Below, in pieces: positions 14,279-27,985 of a stretch of 64,000 bases of DNA. The DNA is taken from positions 497,450-561,449 of the forward strand of contig QVRM01005270.1 in the NCBI GenBank assembly GCA_003439945.1, written 5' to 3'. The translations under genes were made by a program, and so were the position numbers. The stretch comes from Dermanyssus gallinae. Its lineage: Eukaryota; Arthropoda; Arachnida; Mesostigmata; Dermanyssidae. The notes under the pieces were generated by a model, which was not told the origin of the DNA, made no database searches, and saw only the letters and a program-made list of their open reading frames with translations. Positions within the stretch are counted from its first letter, which is position 1. Every line of letters begins with the position of its first letter.

Positions 14279-14459
14279 AAGTAAAGTTTTCGGGCTGACC
14301 CTCAGCCAAGATTTAACGTCCACGGAACTGTTTTTCACATTGCTTATAGACGGACCCCCATAAATACAAATGTGCAGCGGTGGGGTTCGAACCCGCGCAC
14401 CTATGTGTCTCCTCCGGTTGCGAGGCGGAGACTTAATCCACTACGCCACCGGGCTTGAC
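14279..14459 (-). mobile_element. tRNA-derived SINE with 18-bp direct repeats
   Basis: The minus strand starts with a tRNA-like head: GCCCGGTGGCGTAGTGGATT (pol III A box TGGCGTAGTGG) and GGGTTCGAACCC (B box). A body of about 90 bp follows with CCGTGGACGTTAAATC. The acceptor-stem halves do not pair well, so this is a SINE head rather than a working tRNA. TAACTACTTCTACTACTA occurs at 14261-14278 and again at 14460-14477. This looks like a target-site duplication, with the caveat that the target is itself a CTA repeat. Confidence 0.75.
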
Positions 14460-14479
14460 TAACTACTTCTACTACTACT

Positions 14480-16335
14480 ACTTCTACTACTACTACTACT
14501 ACTACTACTGACTATAGTCAAATCGAATCGCCGCCGACCGAGACGCTGGACGACAAACTTCCTGTAGCCTAAGCGAGAAATGCCATCGGCACGACTGCTC
14601 CAGCCTGCTACCATATCCGAAATCGGTCAGCTCTCTGTCAGCGTCGGCAGGAGCCCGGCAGATTGTCCACTGGGCATCCTGTAAAGCGGGCGAATTCGGT
14701 GGCGGCGGCAGTCGTCACACCCACGCTGCCGTGTCCGCGACAAGCATGATCGTGCACACGGCAGCTGCGTGCACGTTACCGTGCTCGATGCACGACTCCA
14801 TGCACTGTTGATTAGTCAACCTGATTGCACGGACTCCGTGTCGCCTTCTCAGCTTCAGCGAGAATGCTCATAATTCATTTCTACCATGTTTGTTATATAT
14901 ATATATATATATATATTCATATATCATGTTCGTATTTACATACCCAAACAGGGTGCATTTAAAACAAAAATTAGTCAACGGTTCGGCTCGTCCGATCTGT
15001 AGTCGTAGATTGTAGAATTGCACATTGTCGAGGTATAGTCCGAATTCGTCAGCGGAGACCGAGCGAAATCAAGACCAAACGAAGGATTTTGAATTGGTAG
15101 AATTGGCTCTATGGGTCAACGCGTACTGCTGGGTGGTATGCGGTGATCGCTAAGCGGTAGTAGGCTTCCGCCGTTTTGAATGGGACTTTGTCATGAGAAT
15201 TATAGGGACAAAGGGACCAGCTAATACAGGCTCGATACTCGGCGTTACTGCTAATGTTGGATCTGTTTCATAAATGGGTTTATCGCATCAACTCGGTACA
15301 TTTCTGTGCTGCAACAAAACATGGATGAGATTAGTACGAAGGCCCGGGAAACCTTGAAGTAAAGGCTAACAATGCTTCCATGCCCCGGGGGAGCCACATA
15401 CGAGTGCAGGCTGAGAGAGGCTTTAGGTCCGCCGAATGCCATTCTAAAAATAGGGTGGCAATTCCACTGAAGTTGCTGACTGATGATGCCCTGTTATACA
15501 TTCGGGCCTATTCGAATGGGGCGATCGGGCCTATTACGAGTGCGACTAGAACGAAGTATTCATTATAAGTACGACTGATACTATTTCGATTGCAGATGTG
15601 AAGAATATGATTATCCCTTTATGACACTATGTGGCATGATGAAAATGGGAATTTCCGTCTTAATAGGGCACTGCTGGATTGCGTCGTTTGAATCGCGTTG
15701 ATGGAGTGCGAGTATTGCAGTCGACATTAAGACAACAATTCGATTTGTTTGGTTTTTGTTGTTATTGTTCGTATGCTTGTGCCGGGTGTTTTTTTTGTGC
15801 TAGTAATAGTGCTGTTAGTGTTGTTTATCTTGGCAGCAGCACAAATAGTGGTCGCGTACGGTCGATCTTCAATGCCGTTGTCATAGTCATAATTGACCGG
15901 GATTCGGTTTGACCCCACCAAGATGGCAAACACATCTGAACACAACTTAGATTGAGCACGCGTTGACTTCATTCATTGTGACTCGAAATATGTCTCTATA
16001 TTGAGGCCGTATCTGCTATGAGATTTGTTGTTGCTATTGTTATACGCTTGTTGTTGCTGTCGTTGCTGCTGTTAATGTTGTTGTTGTTGTTGTTATTGTC
16101 TAAATAAGACCATATTTCAATATTTTTATTGTTACTAATATATTCGTTTTTTGTTGTTACTGTTGTTAGCATAGTATTAAATAATCATCCTAGTTTTGTT
16201 TAAAAGTTGAGTTGTGACTTTTTTGTTGTTGTCATTGTTGTTACTGTTGGTTTGGGTTGGTTATCGGCCGCCCCCCCGTATGCTTATGTCACTATTTAGC
16301 GCCACATATCGGTAGTCTTTTGTTGCGGATGAATA
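14480..16335. other. No gene recognised
   Basis: A short CTA run tails off at 14480-14510, with (AT)n at 14893-14917 and GTT triplets at 16055-16100. There is no protein or RNA that I can identify. Confidence 0.5.
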
Positions 16336-16572
16336 CCGAGCAAGGTGGCTTGGTGGCAACAGCCTTTGCCTTGCATTCGGGAGGCCTGGGTTTGAGACCC
16401 AGACCGGCCACTCCTAAATTGGTTTACATGGTCATCCCAATTTAAACAAGGTGAATGCTGGAGTAATTTAAAAATCGACCATAATAAAAAAAACAACAAC
16501 GAGGAGTACAAATGTCTCAATAAAAAGAGATGGTGCATTACCATCCAACCGTCCACTAAATTAAAAAAAAAC
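16336..16572 (+). mobile_element. tRNA-derived SINE
   Basis: A tRNA-like head contains TGGCTTGGTGG (A box, 16346-16356) and GGTTTGAGACC (B box, 16389-16399) at the spacing of a pol III internal promoter. The anticodon-like loop is CTTGCAT (TGC, suggesting a tRNA-Ala origin). A body of about 150 bp with A-rich stretches (16487-16500, 16561-16571) forms a plausible tail. No clear target duplication was found, so the ends are approximate. Confidence 0.6.
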
Positions 16573-16989
16573 GGTTTAAAAAATAAGAATTAGCAATAAT
16601 CAACGCTATGTGTTTGTGGACACAATTGGTGGGTGGTCACACAGCTGACGCCCGGCGACGGACACGCTGCTGACGAAATTGCTCGCTACGCTGGTATAGC
16701 ACCATGTCGTGCCTGGATCGATCGAGTAGCAACAACAACAACAACAGCAGCAGCCCCGATGCGCCCCGCTGGCGCGTTTGTTTCGACGCTGCTGAACTGC
16801 TGCTTGCCTTGCCATCTGCTGATCGGTAGACGGGTTCGTTTCGAGCTTCTGGACCGCTTATCTGCATGTGTATGTGTGTGTAAGTAAGTGTAAGACGCAT
16901 TTCGTTCGTCTTGCCGCTTGGGGGACATGTCTTGTCTTCTTTTACGTTGCGCCCAATGTGTGTGTGCGTATGTGAGCGTGTATGATTCT

Positions 16990-17024
16990 GTTCTTGTTGC
17001 AAACCTGGCTGTTGATGTTGTTGC

Positions 17025-17064
<40 letters not shown>

Positions 17065-17072
17065 GCTGCTGC

Positions 17073-17160
<88 letters not shown>

Positions 17161-17162
17161 GC

Positions 17163-17211
<49 letters not shown>

Positions 17212-17293
17212 GCTGTTGTTGCTGTTGTTGCTGTTGTTGTTGTTGCTGTTGCTGTTGCTGCTGTTGTTGTTGTTGTTGTTGTTGTTGTTGCTG

Positions 17294-17324
<31 letters not shown>

Positions 17325-17347
17325 TGGTGTTGGTGTTGTTGTTGTTT
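16990..17347. repeat. (TTG/CTG)n microsatellite, about 340 bp
   Basis: Almost uninterrupted TTG with CTG interspersions, ending in CTG runs near 17302-17326. Translated frames give poly-Leu, poly-Val or, on the other strand, poly-Gln and poly-Thr of more than 100 residues. With no splice or homology support, these are repeat artefacts rather than genes. Confidence 0.95.
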
Positions 17348-18639
17348 CATAAGCCGACAGACGCATCCCCTACTAACCCCCTGGCCCACTCACGTACGGC
17401 CTTTAGACAGGCTGCAGACCAGACGGTAAAGCGCACACTGGCGTGTCAGCACAAATCTATCCACAGTGGGAGATTCGTGTCGCGAAAACGCTTCGTCTTT
17501 CGTAGAAGCTGGCAGTCGTTTGCCGCAGTTCTGTTTCGTGAGAATACGACGACACGAATTGTGCACTGCAATGAACACCTACTGACACCTGTCGCCATCA
17601 CGAGTGGCAGCTGTTGTTTTATATCTATTTAAATTAAATTCGCGGTGCATATTCTGTTTGTTGGTGGCAATTAGTAGACCAGTAATAAGAAATGAGGGAG
17701 TCACAACGAGAGAGAGAGAGAGAGAGAGCCGTAAGATTCCCATGTTTCTAGTTGCTACTTTATTTTTAAGCTGTCCGCGCAATTTACGTGTTGTAGAGGT
17801 TTTTCGTCGCGTCGTTCGGAAGACTGTGTGTGCTTGCGTACCTTAGTTAGATATCTTTCACGGCTGTACTTTGTTCACCGTTAACAGGGCAGGCGACAGC
17901 AAGTTGAATTGCATAAGAGAGGCACTCGAGTGTCAATATGATCCGATTGAAATAGTAGTAGTTAGGTGCATGATATTTATTACTGAGGATTTGAATAGTC
18001 CTCGTGCTCGCATACAAACAATAGAAGACGTTTCTCATTGCGCTCATCTAGCGCCAAGATGGCTCTACATTGCTGCTTCAAATGAACAAGCTGTTATCGT
18101 AGAAACTGCAGTATGGCCACCTTAAGGATGGGAATATAGGTTGACCCGCTTTATCCCCACTGCGATTCGAAACGCCATCCGTCGTCGACGTCATGAGGAG
18201 CATGAAGAACAGGCGGGCACAATATAGAATATTTCACACCGTTGCTATTAGAGTCCGCGAGCAGATAGCACAAGCAGCAAGGATAGCACAATCGACTCAG
18301 GAACTGACGAATAGCATTCTGAACATCGATGGCTTCGTCCGCATGATCACGATCATATAGTTCCGATACAATGAGCACGACGGTGACAATTTAAGCTTCC
18401 AAGTACCAAGTAAATCCACGTTTTCTTTGGCCGTTGTCGTCTCTTAGTGACGCCGCGGCTCAGTACGTGATTTTGATTCCGAAGTCCTTCCTTCAATCAA
18501 ACAAACGGGTGAATCCGTCTCCGAGAAACTTCAACAGTGCAACACCCGGAGCTTAGCTTGCGTCGTATGTCTTTGTATGTCGCGCGTACCCACCGCCAGT
18601 GTACTACCACCACCTTTTATATTTGCTCTCGTGTTCTAA

Positions 18640-19110
18640 CGGCTGGTTACATAAACGGCACAAACAGCCAACGGCAAGATCGTGGAAGCCTCTTCGATGG
18701 TAGAGTTTATGGTGAAACCCTATGAAGTGAATAGCGGGTCACGAGATGTCGGTTGGGTGGTTGTAGTGGTCTCGGCCAGTTCTGTGTGACTATTGCTGGC
18801 GATTTGAAGAAGCTTCCGGGAACTGCTCGAACTGTCCTCATAAAGTTTTCTCTAAACTGAATAAGAGCAGGGGTTTCTGTGAGACAAAATCTAGTTACTA
18901 GAGAGTCTTCTACAAGTGGTTGAGTATAAGTCAGAAGGTAAACTAGACGATTTTTCGCATTTTGTGGCAACCCACATTAGCTAACTTGAAAAACGTGGGC
19001 TTTACCTTATTTAGTTTTTTCGAGCTGTGATAGGCGGAGGTGCTCCCATATGACCTGGATGCCGTAGGCCGCCACCGAAGCAACTTGCCGGTGTTTCTCG
19101 TGTTCTAACG
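18640..19110 (-). mobile_element. LINE fragment, post-reverse-transcriptase region (copy A)
   Basis: The minus strand contains NAKNRLVYLLTYTQPLVEDS and an adjoining segment with PALIQFRENF and NRHLVTRYSLHRVSP. These resemble the region just after the reverse transcriptase in LINE ORF2 proteins. The DNA is homologous to 57045-57440 over about 400 bp (shared GATCGTGGAA, AATAGCGGGTCACRAGATG, GTGGGCTTTACC, GGATGCCGTA). It is a fragment, not a gene. Confidence 0.65.
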
Positions 19111-19847
19111 CTAACGACAAGCGGTTAATCGAGAAGAAAAATAAAAGGTTGAGCAAGAAAAAGCGGCGGCAGCAGCAGCAGTAGCAGCAAAAAACAGCCT
19201 CAAAACTAACCAGCCTTCTCTCTGAGAACCAGGCTGCGAAGTTTCGATTGAAACAATCTTACTGTTCGTTCTGCCGACGGCACACACATGCATACATTCG
19301 CACAGGCCTGCACAGGAGTAGTTGGCAACAAAAAGTTATTTCGTATGTTGTATAGGTTATTAGGCAATACAATGGGTGCGGGTAATTGGTTGGGCCAGTG
19401 TCGTATTCTACGCGCGCCAACTATGTATATTAAGACTACGGGCGTGTCGTTTCAATGGTAAATAAGCCAAATAGAGTTACGCAGAGCAACGATTGCCACC
19501 AGACGTGGAGAAGAGAGATGCAATGCATGTCGTGATGATAAAGCGCTGTCCTCTTGTACACTTCTCTCCGGCCGGGCGGTAAGCCGGCCAAAATCTGATT
19601 GTGCGCAGGGCGAAGGCATTTGTCATATTATTCTGATTAGTGCACATGCATGTGTTCACCATAGACAATAAAAACCCAGTATAGAAAATGTTGTTACGAG
19701 TTGGCGTAGTGTAAGCAGCACTTCTTTTCCGGCCTAACCGTAAATAACATAAAACGGATTAAACTGTTATTTGAGTTTTTTTTTCCTTTGGAAACTACGC
19801 TACTGCGATTTGTCCCTCAGCAGGTTTAGGTCGTTTAGTCAATATAT

Positions 19848-19892
<45 letters not shown>

Positions 19893-22127
19893 AGCGCACC
19901 CATACGAGTGTGTATGTGACGGCTAAGATATGATTGATCAGGAACAGTGAAATACGCACAAGCTGATAGATTACGACAACGCATTGACGTCTGTGTACTG
20001 GCCAACTTTTGTTCGCTGTTCGTATTGTACATCATATACCACATGGCGGCAGTGAATGTCAAGGAGCAAAACTACGATACATTGTTGCTGTTGTTCTTTA
20101 ATGTTGTTGTTGTTGTTGTTGTCCACCTTGTTGTTGTTTGTTTTCTTGTTTGGCTTCTACATGAAAACAACGACAACAACAACGGCAACAAAAAGAACTG
20201 CAACAACGCTAAGGATGAAAAGCTCGGCGGACTCCTAAATAAGTATATGCGGCCGCTTTTGTAAAGGAGCATTAGTGAGTCGTTCTTTTTAGCGTCATCA
20301 TCTTTTCGACTCGCTTTCTCGCTTGCGTTCGCGGTTGAATTCGATGAATAAATGATCTATCTATCCAGCTTTCACCGCTGCAGTTGCCGCCGCAGCTGCA
20401 ACGCAGTGGTAGCCAGTGAAACACCAAACACCAGCCTCGTCGAAAGATACGCTGCTTCGGTAGAAACGCCAGTAATATCATAATAGATATATATAAACGT
20501 TTTTGCGGCTTGTCCATGAGTCTAGCCAATGCGATAGCGGGCCAAGAATACGGCCATAGACAGCAAAACGGCAAGACGCCAAGACAGCAAAGAACGCCAA
20601 GAGACAACGGACAAGGCGAATCGCGTCGCCAGCTCCGTACTATTGAACTAGCATACAACTGCTACGTCTAATTATTACTATACTATTTTTACTACGACTA
20701 CTATTACTAGTTAAAACTACGTGCACTGTTACTACTGTTTGCTTGAACCTGTACAACTGCTAATCGTGCCTTCATTGTTTTTATTTTATTTCCGACCGAC
20801 TAGCCCTTTCTTATTCCTCTCTCTCTCTCTGTCTCTCTTTCGCGCGCTCTATTGCGCATGCACTTGGCCTGTCACACTCTGTCTTTCGCGTTCGCGCGCG
20901 GCTCTTGACAAGAGTTAAAGAGCTAAGCTCTGGCCTTGCGATGATAACATTTCTCTCTTAGTAGTCAGCTGGATCACCGGGGACCAGCCAGGCTGTCAGC
21001 ATTTCAAGCTGATAGGTATGTAGATCTAGTTGAATGGTTGGTTCACTGGATTGTTTGTTTGTTTGTTCGTTCACTCGTTTGTTTATTAATTGATTAATTA
21101 ATTTTTGCTAGCTAGCTACCTAGATAGACAGTTGGCTGACAGTTTGTTAAAGCGGAACGACGAGCGGGCCTTGCGTTTGTTAGGAACAAGCTGTTGTTGC
21201 ACGAGAATCGGCGGGGCAGCCGGGGAATAAGGACGATGACGACAACAACAACAACAAAAACAGCAGCTAACCAATAACCGAAATAACAATAGAAAAACGG
21301 CACAGCACTAATACAAACAATCATGCGAATGAGCAGGGCCAACAACAACAACAACAACAACGACGACGACGACGCCAGGAAGGGCAACAAGTGATGATGA
21401 CTATAGTAATAATAATCAGCATCGTGATATTAACCTTGCATCATATGATAACCTGCTTCTGTCAGCGTCGTCGGTGTTGGCGTCTTCGTGGCGGCCGCCG
21501 ATCATCCCGTCTGCATAACACTATAGCCCTAGTAACAGGACACATGGGTGGCTGGGTGGTTGGGTGGACGGACGGACGGATGTTTGTTTGTATGTATGTA
21601 TGTAAGTAAGTGCGTACGTATCTATCGATATGAGTGGAGTAGATGGAGAGAGTCAGTCCGAAGCGCTGTTCGATGCGCGATCCTATCGATGATTTGACGA
21701 GCCACCGACCACCGACCACTCAAGCAGATATCGAGATGCATCGATAGATTTTGATGACGACGACGATGATGATGATGATGACGACGACGACGACCATTAG
21801 CACCGCTGCAATTGCAACCCCATCTATCATGGCTGGCGGTGAGGCGGTAGAAAAATACTATTACGACTACTGAAAATACTACTATTACTATTACTACCAT
21901 GACGTGTCGAGATGGAGGGGGAACTCGACCTCTACAGTCACGGCTGCTGCAGACCACACTAAAGAAAGTCGTGCCGGACAAACAACACATCGTTATGCGA
22001 ATCTCGACCGACAGGCTCCAAGAGAAAATGATGTGTATTGCCGCTATCAGCAGTAGTTTCAACCGCCGCAGCAGCATAACCGCTACCAAATAGGCTCCTA
22101 CCAAAAGGTCTCTCTTTCTTTCTTTCC

Positions 22128-22178
<51 letters not shown>

Positions 22179-22576
22179 ACCTGATGGTAATAGAGAAGGA
22201 AGTATTGCTGTTATCATCACTGCAGCTGGAGCAGCAACAGCAGCAGCAACAACAGAAGTTTGTGTTTTTCGATACGGCCACGAATCGGCCGATTCAACGA
22301 ACTCCTAACGTGACTGTAGCTTGTGCTCTCTCAGCGTTGGGGGCAAATGTGCTGGGCAGGTGTAGTGGACTGGAAATGGTTTTAGCCATCACCTCCCCTA
22401 TTCGTCGCAGTTTTGCCGCATCTTGCATTCTTCCTTCCAACACCATGGCTGGCCGTTCCACAAAGCCGTGCGTGTCTATAGATGCGTTCGGTTGCTGTCC
22501 TTGCTGTCAGTGTTGTACTTGTTTTTGTTAAAGTTCTACTAGTCGTAGTAGTAGTAGTAGTAGTAGTAGTTGTTGC

Positions 22577-22607
<31 letters not shown>

Positions 22608-22859
22608 GACGTTGCTGTTGTTGCTGTTGACGTTGTTGTTGTTGTTGGTGACATCGTTATGACGTCGTCGGCATCTTGATCATGATGGTGGCAATGGTGG
22701 TGGTGGCAGAAATACGACGTGAGCTTTCCCGCTGCCGAGGTCGCAAGGTGAAGATGACGACAGACGAACAACCAACAACACAGCTGAAAGGCCGCCAATC
22801 AACGATGCGCTTGCTGATCTAAGTGTCAGCAGTGACTATGACTGCTACGCGAGCCACAG
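19111..22859. other. Microsatellite-rich, no gene recognised
   Basis: It includes (AT)n at 19842-19888 and 22131-22177, CAA/GTT triplets (20101-20215, 21240-21375), (GTA)n at 22545-22569 and (GTT)n at 22569-22648. Open frames are short or repetitive. Confidence 0.5.
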
Positions 22860-22891
22860 ACAACAACAACAACAACAACAACAACAACAGC

Positions 22892-22926
<35 letters not shown>

Positions 22927-23117
22927 AAACAAAAAAAACAACACAAAAAAAAAAACAAAACAACAACAAAAACAAAAAAAACAACAACAACAACAACAAA
23001 ACAACAACAAACAACAACAAACAAAACAAAGCAAAACAACAACAAACAACAACAACAACAAACAACAACAACAAAACAACAAAAACAACAACAACAACAA
23101 CAAACAACAACAAAAAC

Positions 23118-23152
<35 letters not shown>

Positions 23153-23193
23153 GCAGCAGCAAGCAACAACAGCAACAACAACAACAACAACAA

Positions 23194-23228
<35 letters not shown>

Positions 23229-23239
23229 CCAACAACAAC

Positions 23240-23320
<81 letters not shown>

Positions 23321-23428
23321 CCACCAACAACAACAACAACAACAGCAGCAGCAACAACAGCAACAACAAACACCAACAACAACACCAACAACAGCAGCAG
23401 CAGCAGCAGTAGCAACAACAGCAACACA
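22860..23428. repeat. (CAA)n-rich array, about 570 bp
   Basis: A long array of CAA/AAC with local A-rich interruptions (22915-23060) and CAG clusters (23150-23160, 23342-23350, 23390-23408). It is open in several frames (poly-Asn, poly-Thr, poly-Gln; poly-Val/Leu on the other strand). It is strongly strand-asymmetric: one strand has almost no G or T. It is the largest simple repeat in the window. Confidence 0.95.
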
Positions 23429-23429
23429 A

Positions 23430-26400
23430 CGAACGGCTAGGCCATGTGAACGCGTTCACCGCGCGCGTATTTGTTGCAGCGCCGCTCGGACGGTCGACGA
23501 CGGCGGCAGCGGCGATAGAACACCACTCGGCGAAGAACTACAATCACTATGATAACAACACGGCAGCGACCACTACCACCACCACCACCACACAACGGCG
23601 ACGACACAGCAGTAACAGCAACAGCAGCTACAGCAGCTGCAACCACAACGACCGACAAAAAAGACGAAGGCGATCCTTGGATGCGGATTTGTTGATACAG
23701 GCGGCCGACGTTTAACGGAGTAACGTGTACATACATGTGTGTGTGGGTGTGTGCGTAGTTATGTGTATAGAGGTGCGCGGTGCAGTTGCGCAGGTGGCTA
23801 GAAGGAAGGAGGGGTGTGTGTTGTGATGTGCAAGTAGGTGTGCAGGTTTGTCCATCGACACCCCCTCCGACACCCCCCTTCTCGGCCACCTCCAGCAGCG
23901 TTCGTCCGTCATCATCACCCACCTGATCTCCGGCATCATCACCACCACCACGACGACCACCATTACCAGCATGTCGATCCACCTGCGCCAGCTGAGTCGA
24001 TGTTATAGATAGCTAGCCACGTGAGGCGTGAATATCACACGATAATAGCAAAGCACCGAATACGATAGGATAAATCGTATGACGATACAGACAGAGAGAC
24101 AGACAGACAGCAGACAGACATACGTATGGGCAACTCGCTCAAATCAGTCAATTCGTATCGGCAGCCAGCGGAGATAATCTTGAGTTCGGAATGTCATGAT
24201 CCAAATCAAACTCCGACCAACGACTGCTGAAAGGGAAACAGGAAAGGAGACGTACTGCCCGAGACACGGAAACGCCTCGCGAGTCGTGAAAGATGGCCGA
24301 AGTAGCGGGTGGCTGCTGTTCTTGGTTCATAATGCTCGGTTCGGACGAGGCTTGTTCCTCATTCACACCATCTGCGTCTGAAGTAGGTAGGGTTGTTTTC
24401 CGCGTAAGGCGGCTGCGTTGTGTTCGTCGTCATCGTGTCGATCATCACCGCCATCTTTATCGAAGCGGTCAGATCTCATAGTTGTTTGCCCTCATAGTTA
24501 GCTGTTCGACCTCAGTCAACTCGTCGCTGTCTTCGACGAATATTGCTGAAGTCATTGGATGTGTTGTCGTTGTTGTGGTTGTGGTTATTGTTGGTGGTGT
24601 ACCGACGTGGTGTGCGACCGCGACAACCTACAAGCTGACAAGGAAGGTCCTCGACCGACGGTCGTCGCGTCGGGATGGCGTCCGTCTCACGAGCGGTTGA
24701 GGCCGCGACCTCGGTCGTGAAGGCCGGCAAACGAGGTAACGGCGAACGACGAAGGGCTCGGGCGGCCAAGGCGGCACCGATGATGATGATGATGATGATG
24801 ATGAGGGCAACCGCCGCACCGTCAGAGCAGGGCCAACGGCTTCAATCGCACGGCCGGTTCTAAACGAAACCACGGCGGGGTGCTGCTAAGTTTGTTCGCC
24901 AATCAGACTGTGCTGAAGTGCTGAAGTGCTGAAGACGCTGGCCGCTGCCGCCGCCGCCGCTATGGCCGCCGCGCACGGCGCACGGCTCAGTCTGGCACCT
25001 GCCCAACCGACTGACGTTCCAACTGTTTGCGTTCATGTTGTGTTTGCGGCCCTCGACACAGACCAGTGAACGGCGGCGACTCGAATGCTCCAGCACACTT
25101 GCACACACAAAGAACCGTGCCGCCATCAGAAGACCGCGCACTGCCCGCAACACCACTGCCAGTTGCTGTTGTTGTTGGTGCTGCTGCTGCAGCCGCCTTA
25201 GTTACAGCAACAATGTCGTTGTTGCTCGAGTCGTTGTTGCGGCTGCAGGCGGTGCAGGTAAAGAGGCACCGGTAGCCAAATTCTAGTTCTAGTAGTTAGA
25301 AGTTACGGAGTGAAGTTCTACTAGCTGCTGTAGTGACTAAAAACAAATGGTTCAGCAAAGGATTTAACACAAATGAAGAAGTTCGCCCGGCGTTGTAGAC
25401 GACTGACCGAGCTTGATGATGAGATATGGTAGTCCTTCCCATTTCTTCTCTCGGCGTGCAGTTTTGCATGCTCACATTTAAGCATGGCCTGGAACTCAAG
25501 ATGCAAGGTGCATTACGAAGCACGTACGCGCGTGTATTGTGCTCAGGCCGCTTCGAGGCGACCTTCAGTGACCTTTAGTGACTGTGTGTGCGTGCATAGA
25601 AAATGTGACGGTGATATGCGAGGCAGGATGGGCACAGGCACAGGTGGGTGCCGTCGGTTTGCTGATGGCAGCTAACTGTCCCCGTTGCTGGTGCTGGTGG
25701 TGCTGTTGTTGCCGTTGTCATTTATCGCTTCCGACATGGGCCTGCAGGTCGAGTCCTGCAGGGCTAGGAGGGGCGGTGACCTTTGTCCTGGCGTCGGGTA
25801 TCATCGATCCACCGACGGCGAGGAGGAAGTGGAGGAGAAGGAATCGAATCAGCAGAAGGGACTCAAGCGTCATTTGTGGAAGGCCTGCCTGTGTAGTCCG
25901 CAGTCAGCTGATTAGTGCCGCCAATCACAAGGCGAATCAGCCAGTTCCATTCATCCATAGGATAGGCGGCATACGAAGGTGCCAGTTGTGAATATACCGT
26001 TTGACTTGAGCCGCGGTGTCTATTCCGGACGTCGAGTGCTTTTGAGTGTTGCGTGTTGTTGAGCTTTCATTTCTCGCGATGTTACGTAGAAAACCGACAT
26101 TGCATGCACAGCCTCGCAGTACCCCCGACGGGCGACTACCAGCGTTAGTGCGATGTGGCGCGCGCATCTGAGTGAGGAATTTGTGCAATTCAGACAACGT
26201 GTACCTCTGGACTATCTATATCTGTTTGCTCGACGACTCTATGACGCCCGGTCTTCATGAAGATTTACCTCGGGCTGCACACCCTCCTACGGGTGGCCCA
26301 CTCTCTTGGGCGCCACCAAAAGAGAGAACATGGTGGTACGCTTGGAACCCATAACAGCATGTTCTTTTGTCTATATATATATACATATATATATATATAG

Positions 26401-27292
26401 GATATATGTAGATAAACGCAATTGACCATGGCGGGCTAATGATTGCTGGCTGCTGGAATGCTGCCTAAAAGCTAGATCGATACACGCACGCTGTGTGGAG
26501 TTGCTCCGCCACAGCTGTATCGTGTATGTGAACCGGTCGCGCCAAACCCGTACTTGGACGGAATCCACTCAGAGCGCAGCAGCGTGTGATCAGATTCCGG
26601 AATGTTTACGATACGTGTTTGTTCCTGTCTCTCCTTCACGGGAGATTTTGTTAACGGGCATAATTCGTCACAAATATGTCGTCGGCCTGTGTAATTGTCG
26701 ATTATCTATGAAGACATCTCATACGCGAATCGATGCAGCGAGATACGGCGAGGGTTTGAGTGGTTGTAAATGAAGGCACATGGTCAGGATATCGGACTGA
26801 TCCAGAAATATGGGCAATGACGGGTTATAATAATTCCACGTGCTTTGCGTGTTCGTATAAACCGCCTCCTGGCTGGTCACATCTTTGGGAAACTCACGTA
26901 AATCTTGTATCATCACGTAAACTTACATAGCCATTGATTACTTGAAGTTAAATTTGTACATATATATGTACACATATATATATATACATGTACGATTAAT
27001 AATCCGCGTTATGTGATTGCTCGGTGACGCAATACCATGTTGTCAAAGCTGTCAGTTGCAATCTTGTTGGAACCAAGGTTAGGCAAGTTTGCTCTACTTA
27101 CATACCAGCTGGCAGCCATAGATGTTATAAATGTAATGATGTGTGACAATGAGGCCTGTTGATCAACGCGTCGTTAAGTCTGCACGGGTATTGTTCACTG
27201 ACTGTCGACTCAATGCGTGGCTGGCGATACATTGACAGGTCGGTGTCGTCCGTGTCGGAACTTCTGCTGTTATTGTTGATCTTAACGTTGTT

Positions 27293-27324
<32 letters not shown>

Positions 27325-27985
27325 AATCTTTGCTATTTGTCGTTGTCTATTATATGACAATAGCTGTTATGGCAATTACTGTCGTTCTCTTTGTTGCAAT
27401 TGCGGTTTTTACACACACACACAGATACGCACGCACTCCACGAAGCTGCTCAGTCAGGAACCATTATGCTTTGACGCGCATTCTAGACGGATCGTATATT
27501 GCACCATTTTACAAACCTAATATGCAAACATTCGTGCACACGTGCATAGATCAAGAGTATCTGTATATATATATATACAATCAGGAGCTGGTATATATAC
27601 ATACATATATAGTAGCGTGTCGTTTGACACTCGGCCGATAGCTCGGCCGGCCCAGTGCTCTGTTATTAAATGGCTGATACGAGTATATATGTATATGTGT
27701 GTGAGACTATGAGCAACGGAGATAGTAGTTTAGGGCTCGTGCCAATTGGCCACAGCTTTGCCTTGAGACCGCTTTGCCAGAAGACGGCAAAGAAGAACGA
27801 CATCGAGAAAAGGCTGCGGAAGTAGTCATTTCACCTTCCGAACTTCAGACTCAGTCGGCTATCATTTCGACGAAACGTTTTTAGACCCCCCTCTCTCTTT
27901 CTGGCTATATATATATATATACATATTATATTTATTCAACAGCAAGGTACAACCAATTGTCTCCGAAATGAGCGCATATGTTAAA

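Noticed and set aside
14373..14455. Possible functional tRNA on the minus strand
   Set aside because: A and B boxes are good, but the acceptor-stem halves do not pair and a SINE body with flanking repeats follows.
16637..17389. 250-codon poly-Gln frame and overlapping poly-Thr, poly-Leu and poly-Val frames
   Set aside because: All derive from one TTG/CAA microsatellite read in different frames and strands; no non-repeat homology or splice support.
22819..23459. Five overlapping 97-205 codon frames of poly-Asn, poly-Thr, poly-Leu, poly-Val or Cys
   Set aside because: Translations of the CAA array; composition is fixed by the triplet in each frame.
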